From assembly GCF_024139115.2 (NCBI RefSeq), contig NC_085140.1, forward strand, positions 155,956,452-156,020,451: a DNA stretch of 64,000 nt. The letters run 5' to 3'. How positions within the stretch are numbered: the stretch's first letter is position 1; each line of letters opens with the position of its first letter. The stretch comes from Armigeres subalbatus. Lineage: Eukaryota; Arthropoda; Insecta; Diptera; Culicidae. The translations under genes and the position numbers were made by a program. Under the pieces are notes generated by a model. That model worked only from the letters and a program-made list of their open reading frames with translations, was not told where the DNA came from and ran no database searches. Of this stretch, positions 59,286 to 64,000 are shown in pieces.

Positions 59286-59547
59286 ATTATTGTTGGAAAA
59301 TCAGGTAGTGTGCGACGCTTCGCTTTAGATTGAAGATGGATAAGAAGCGGGCGCCGGTTAGTTGTAGTTGCTCTTTGGTATAGATTAAGGAAGTTTGTTA
59401 TGGATTATTGTATATACCTATTGTTGAATAAAGAGAACTGCAGCTGCTGGCAGTAGTATCAGTCAGTAGCGTGTCGTGGTGTAGAGAGGAAACTCTAGAA
59501 TTTGTTGTTCTTCGTGAGGGGGTTCCCTTCTTATAGCCAACAATTAT
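59286..59547. mobile_element. Solo LTR (252 bp) with 5-bp TSD, right arm only
   Basis: ATTAT at 59286-59290 and 59543-59547 flanks 59291-59542. The ends are TGTTGG and CCAACA, and an AATAAAG signal lies at about 59428. The left arm has the empty site (GATATTATGGCAC when inverted). TGTTGG ends are frequent in Ty1/copia LTRs, but the family is not certain. Confidence 0.9.
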
Positions 59548-60406
59548 GGCACGCAACTTTGAGAAGATGAAGGAAGACTATAACAGCTTAACGGTTTGGA
59601 CTAGTCATCAATACGTCGAAGACAAAGTACATAATAGCCACCCACCACGAGTTTGTATCGTTTGTGACGAAAACAAGGTGGTTGAAGAATTCGTTTACTT
59701 GGGCTCTCTGGTTACTGCCGAAAATGATATCAGCAGAGAAATTCGGAGACGCATCGTGGCTGGAAACAGCACATACTTTGGACTTCGCAAGACGCTCCGA
59801 TCGAACTGAGTTCGCCGCCGTACCAAACTGCCTATCTACAAAACGCTCGTTAGACCGTTAGTTCTCTACGAACACGAGACCTGGATGATGCGAATCCACC
59901 ACGAGTGAGAAAATCATCCATCGTTCACACCGCAAAAATCGGACGACTGCGATAGGCCGGACACGTAGCCAAAATGTCAGATAGTAATCCACTGAAAGTG
60001 GTTCTCGACGACGATCCGACGGGCATAAAAACCGAGGTGCACATCGAGCAAGGTGGATCGATTAGGTGGAGGATGAATTGCGGTCAGGTGGAGGATGATC
60101 TGGGAGTTGGAAAATGCTAGCAATACTTGTAGTAAACTACTTCATATTTCAAGATCAGTCCGAGGTCACTTTTGCCTACAATAAGCGCCTGTTAATGCTA
60201 CCATTAATAACTGGATAATAAGCTTTAAATAAGCGATAAATCCATAAGCAAACTTCTGGATTTTACAATCCAGCGAGTTAGCTTTAGTCATTAGAAACAT
60301 AGCAACACGAAAAGATAGTTCACGCTTGAGAAAGAATATCTGTGGCACAATTTCAGGAACAACAAATGCAATCCTACTAGCCGAGAGCTGTTGGCTACCC
60401 GGGTAG

Positions 60407-60863
60407 ACGATAATAGCGTCTTCTTCTTATTATTGGCATTACATCCGCACAGTGGGACAGAGCCGCCTCGCAGCTTAGTGTTCATAGAAGCACTTCCACA
60501 GTTATTAACTGCGAGGTTTCTAAGCCAAGTTACCATTTTTGCATTCGTATATCATAAGGCTAACACGATGATACTTTTTTTATGCCCAGGGAAATCGAGA
60601 CAATTTCAAATCCGGAAACTGCCTATACCGGCACCGGGAATCGAACCCAGCCACCCTCAGCATGGTCTTTGCTTTGTAGCCGCGCGTCTTATCGCACGGC
60701 TAAAGGGCAAGCCAGAGTAATCGCGACGTGCGATGCGACGCGACGCGACAGTGCAATTTGACAGCCTGTTGATAATGATTGTTATTCTTTTACGTGAGTC
60801 CCGTCGCGTCGCATCGCTCTTCGCGTTTACTCTGGCTTGCCCCTAAGGAGGGCCCACGATAAT
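60407..60863 (-). mobile_element. Feilai-like SINE, right-arm copy, split by a MITE
   Basis: It is the inverted-duplication partner of 44064-44359, with the same 8-bp TSD (ACGATAAT at 60407-60414 and 60856-60863). The tRNA-like head is interrupted between GCACGGCTAA and GGAGGGCCC by a 140-bp element. Confidence 0.87.
60701..60846. mobile_element. 140-bp MITE with TAA target duplication, inside the SINE
   Basis: TAA flanks 60704-60843. The ends AGGGCAAGCCAGAGTAA and the inverse TTACTCTGGCTTGCCCC differ only at the outermost base. CG-rich GCGACGCGAC and GTCGCGTCGC arms follow inside. TAA targets are typical of PIF/Harbinger-type elements. The left-arm SINE gives the empty site. Confidence 0.88.
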
Positions 60864-61767
60864 GGCATATCAACAGTAAAAAGTGATATTGATAACAAAA
60901 CATGATATGAACTTTTTTGAAATAAGTGATACAATAACAAGGGGAACAAAATATGGCACTAAAATATCAAAAAAACTTCAGGTTTTGCTTTCAATAAAAA
61001 CTAATCAATATCTTGATTTTAGTGGATATTCATCCGAAGCAGAAAAAAAAATGACAAAAATGACACACCAAATTTGTTCGACTTGTTGGCGTCAATGCAC
61101 ACTACAATCTGAATATTCAAGTTTCGGAAGCATAGTAGGTTGTTAATCCAATTAAGGTTCCCTATTCACTGTGATGCGCCTGCCATCTTGAGCATTGGTT
61201 CCGAGGAAAACCATTTTTTTATTCAACTCCTGAATGCCAACACAGAAGCTGCACATTGGGAAAACCCAATTTAATAGTAGTTTTACCTTAATGATATTGC
61301 ACTGCTACTGTGTTTTCTCTTCCATTGTGGATCCACTGTACAAGTTTACATACATATTATGTTGGTAGAAGTGTAAAAAAGTTGGAAAAGTGCATTTTAT
61401 ATAAATTTTTCATGTTTGCTGTTAAAATTCTAACTATTTACAGATAATTGAATATCCACAATTGTCCCGAAACGGTTAACAGATATTGATAAATGTTTGC
61501 GGCCCAAGAAACAATATTTTAGCTGGATACGCTTGTTTTGTAGCTGAAGAAGACTATTTTTGGATGAATAGGCGCTGTATTAGCTTCCAATGTTTGTTGA
61601 GGTAACATCAACTAATAAAGTAAATATTTTTATAAATGTTTTGGTTTGTGATTTATTAAGTAAAAAACGATTTTCAAGAATTTCTAAATAACGCCGATCC
61701 CAAACATTTAAAACTTTTAACCGATATCACAACTAAACAAGAATAATCATATTATTTGAGGGTAAGT

Positions 61768-61965
61768 GGGCTTCGTGACCGTGCGGTTAGCGACGTCAAT
61801 CCTCTAAACGCATGTGCTATGGACTGTGCGTTCGATTCCCGCCATGGTGAGGAGAAATCTTTTCGTGACGCGAAATGTAAATGGTCCTGTCCGTTGTCCA
61901 ATGCTAGATGTTAAGTGTTCAGTTTGTCGACCTGGTCGAAGACGGTGTTTGTGTCTTTTTTTTAA
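61768..61965 (+). mobile_element. SINE with tRNA-Ser-like head, right-arm copy
   Basis: GGGCTTCGTGACCGTGCGGT to a T-run tail; B-box GCGTTCGATTCCCGCC. It matches the left-arm copy at 42965-43165. It is not a functional tRNA, because the 3' acceptor half is replaced by SINE body. Confidence 0.65.
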
Positions 61966-62907
61966 CTCTATACTAAAAAAATTCTCCTATACTAAAAAAT
62001 ATTTGCATTCTTATGGGCTTTAAAAATAATAAAGTAGGGGAACTGCTCCTTGAATTCATACCATGTACCCAAATAAATACCATTCGAAAACAAAGAATTT
62101 TTATGAAGCAATTATTGTTTTATTTCTAATTTTTGTGAATTTTTTCAGCGGTGAGCACGCCGGAAAACAACAAAACACGACACAAATTAAGCCTAAATCG
62201 CCTGTTTAGCGAATGTTATTGATATAGGAGCATGTTATTAATAATTGAACAGATACCCTATGATACCCGAGATGATACCCATATTGATATAGTTTTAAAG
62301 ACATGATTATGGCCGCTTTGCTCTGAACCGATTTTGCGGATTTCACGGAAACAATATATCAATCAACTCAGGAAAAGAGCTAGTTCCTGTGAAATATAGA
62401 CGGGACAATATTTCACTCATGCGAAAAATATAAACGCCAAAAAAATACATATTTTGACATGAACTTAAAAAATCCGGAATATCCATGGTATCCGGAATTT
62501 GAACCAGTTTTTCAAAACTAGATAATGAATTTTCCCGTTGAACCTGGCAGAATCAAAGAAATCGGTTGATATTTGACAGAGTTATGGTCATTTCAATTTT
62601 GACTAAAATTTGCCTATTCCGACCATTCTGTCCACCCCTATGGCTCATCTACTAGAAGTACTGCAGGGATCGTAATTCTCAATCATTCTCGTATGGGTTG
62701 AAAATGCTCACTCGCGCTTATTCCACCGAGAAATTGTTTTGCGGGAAACAAAAAACAGGTCGGATGAAAAAACATTTTGCCCTCAAAGATTAAAAGTGCC
62801 ACGAAAGTTAATTTGTTCATCTCATTTCTTTCCTCTTTTTCGGTGCCATCACCAATTGCAGAAAGAGTAATCTATACGAAACAAACCATCTAACTCCTAT
62901 ATGCAGT

Positions 62908-63022
62908 CGATGGGGTGGCATAGCTATCCGAACTATCAAAGCTAACCGAACCCAATCGCAATTTTTGTTGATGTTCTAGGTTCGAATCCCGTTGCGGTCA
63001 TATATATATTTTTTTGTATTTG
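62908..63022 (+). repeat. tRNA-like promoter remnant, right-arm copy
   Basis: TGGCATAGCTATCC and GGTTCGAATCCCG are in order, followed by TATATATATTTTTT. It corresponds to 41935-42045 in the left arm. Confidence 0.5.
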
Positions 63023-64000
63023 CTTACCGAAAATTTTCACGAAAAATGAGTAAGACGTACTAAATATAATGGTGAAACAAAAAAAAAATAATCATCTAGT
63101 AGGCAAGATTTTCGTTTATCTTCTAGTTCCAGGTTTGCTTTAGAGAAAAAAGGAGTGAGTGTAGGATGTTTTCACCACAAACTGCGAAAAAAGGTTCCCC
63201 TTTCACACGAAAATTGCCTGATTTCGTCTTATCGAAACGAAAAGAACGAACCCTGAGAAGAAGCTTTATTTCATCAAACACCAAGAAAGTAACGAATAAT
63301 GTCGATATCAGAGAGTTTTGGGCGCAATTTTACTATCATGAGATAGTGATAAGAACAGTTGTTAGAGTCACAATAAGTGATGAATTAAACCAAAGCTAGT
63401 ATCAATTTCGAATAATATTTTAAAAAATATAGGTAGTTAATAAGAAGTAATGGAAATTAGATTCCGTATATCATGTTTGATGATGATATGAGGGTGTGTA
63501 AAAATATATCTATCATTGTATTTTTTTGACACAGTTTTTCCTCTGTTCTTAGAATAGGGGAAAATGATTAGCAGAACGATTAAAACGGATGCAAACTCCG
63601 GAAGTGACAAGCCGTACAGTGATGGATACACTTTAGCACACCCATTGGTCGTCATTATCGATTATGTAAATTAATTCATTATGTTTACAATAGTTTTAAA
63701 CATATGACAAAATTGAATCGATTTAATTATGTTTTGCGGATTTACTCAACTTGATATAGTATTGTAGGCACATAAGTTTTTTCGCTAATACATACGTCTG
63801 TAACATTCACTAAAATACAATTTGGATTTGCTAGCTTCGCTACCTATGACCTAATACGAAGATTTAAAGCTTTAAAAAAAACGATTATTTTTTCCCCTGA
63901 TGCTTGAGTTTTCATTGCGTCTATATCTGTAGTGTGACTAATATCTAGCTATACCAGTAACACAGTCCCCACAGTAAGCCTAGGTACGGCAAACATTTGC

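Larger units (their letters stand above)
56860..60120 (+). mobile_element. RTE-clade retrotransposon crossing the right-arm breakpoint
   Basis: The leader at about 56860-57160 is followed by a broken endonuclease: DFDVVALQGICW, IVIGYMNAQVGRE and SRGMVAQSTFFP-like text, which jumps straight to the LRSKLSTVCN linker and so has lost its catalytic ESDHYL part. The linker and RT follow (QQLEVKM, KKGDKLD, NYRAII-like, [15 protein letters not shown] near 59050). The C-terminal block from about 59550 has FVYLGSLVTAENDISREIRR and [11 protein letters not shown]. It is continuous across 57945, unlike the left-arm copy. A SINE (58480) and a solo LTR (59291) are inserted. Confidence 0.87.
57945..64000. 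repeat. Right arm of the giant inverted duplication (runs off the window)
   Basis: It is the inverse of 40971-46230. It is longer because of three insertions absent from the left arm (SINE 58480-58768, solo LTR 59291-59542, MITE 60704-60843) and small indels near 60180-60360. The spacer between the arms is 11.7 kb. The arm is still matching at the last base of the window. Confidence 0.93.

Noticed and set aside
43653..61146. A second paired frame in the arms (43653-43934 minus, 60883-61146 plus) with a CSTCWRQC motif
   Set aside because: The frame differs in length between arms because of indels at its ends, and no family is recognised. The similarity is explained by the inverted duplication.
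42965..63022. Possible tRNA genes at the B-box-bearing sites in both arms
   Set aside because: The acceptor-stem halves do not pair and the sequences continue into SINE bodies. They are SINE heads, not tRNA genes.
41569..63399. A 77-codon frame conserved in both arms (41569-41802 minus, 63166-63399 plus), looking like a small duplicated gene
   Set aside because: Of 9 base differences counted, 8 change the amino acid and only 1 is silent, as expected for non-coding DNA. No domain, promoter or partner exon is seen.

Overview
The window looks like mosquito chromosomal DNA of the Aedes type. It is AT-rich, with spliced genes, long introns and very dense transposable elements. It holds several copies of a tRNA-headed SINE that I recognise as Feilai-like, RTE-clade non-LTR retrotransposon fragments, many MITEs with long terminal inverted repeats, a Ty3/gypsy element and solo LTRs. 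The species is not determinable from the sequence alone, and one 25-N gap (49865-49889) shows this is a draft assembly.

Three host genes are supported. (1) 6.1-10.7 kb, + strand: the last three coding exons of cueball, a type I membrane protein with YWTD/LY repeats and EGF domains; its signal-peptide exon is not found, and its EGF region is cut by about five single-base frame changes. (2) 18.1-27.1 kb, - strand: a complete TPPP/p25-alpha gene (ringmaker-like) in three coding exons, predicted 218 aa, with a large first coding intron full of transposons. (3) 54.9-55.3 kb, + strand: the terminal coding exon of an AFG3L2-type mitochondrial m-AAA protease, with splice acceptor, stop and polyadenylation signal; its upstream exons are not visible in the window.

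Layout. 0-6 kb: cueball upstream or intron sequence with a TSD-flanked retroposon, a hAT-like 1.35-kb non-autonomous element and a TSD-flanked truncated RTE. 6-11.5 kb: cueball. 12-17 kb: a broken LINE invaded by three adjacent inverted-repeat elements. 18-27 kb: TPPP and its intron (a long-TIR MITE, repeats with tandem units, an RTE interrupted by an 820-bp TA-flanked element). 28-40 kb: SINEs, an A-rich fold-back, LINE fragments, an RTE split by a solo LTR, a 62-bp satellite-like repeat and three MITEs. 41-64 kb: a very large inverted duplication (arms at least 5.3 and 6.1 kb) around an 11.7-kb spacer with the gypsy element, a near-perfect 219-bp palindrome and the AFG3L2 exon.

Main point of interest: the inverted duplication can be polarised from the sequence. 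The right arm keeps an RTE that runs uninterrupted across the inner breakpoint, whereas the left copy is cut there. The right arm alone then acquired a SINE, a solo LTR and a MITE, each with an intact empty site in the left arm. If transcribed, this locus could fold into a multi-kilobase hairpin RNA. I found no microbial genes, CRISPR arrays or rRNA genes.
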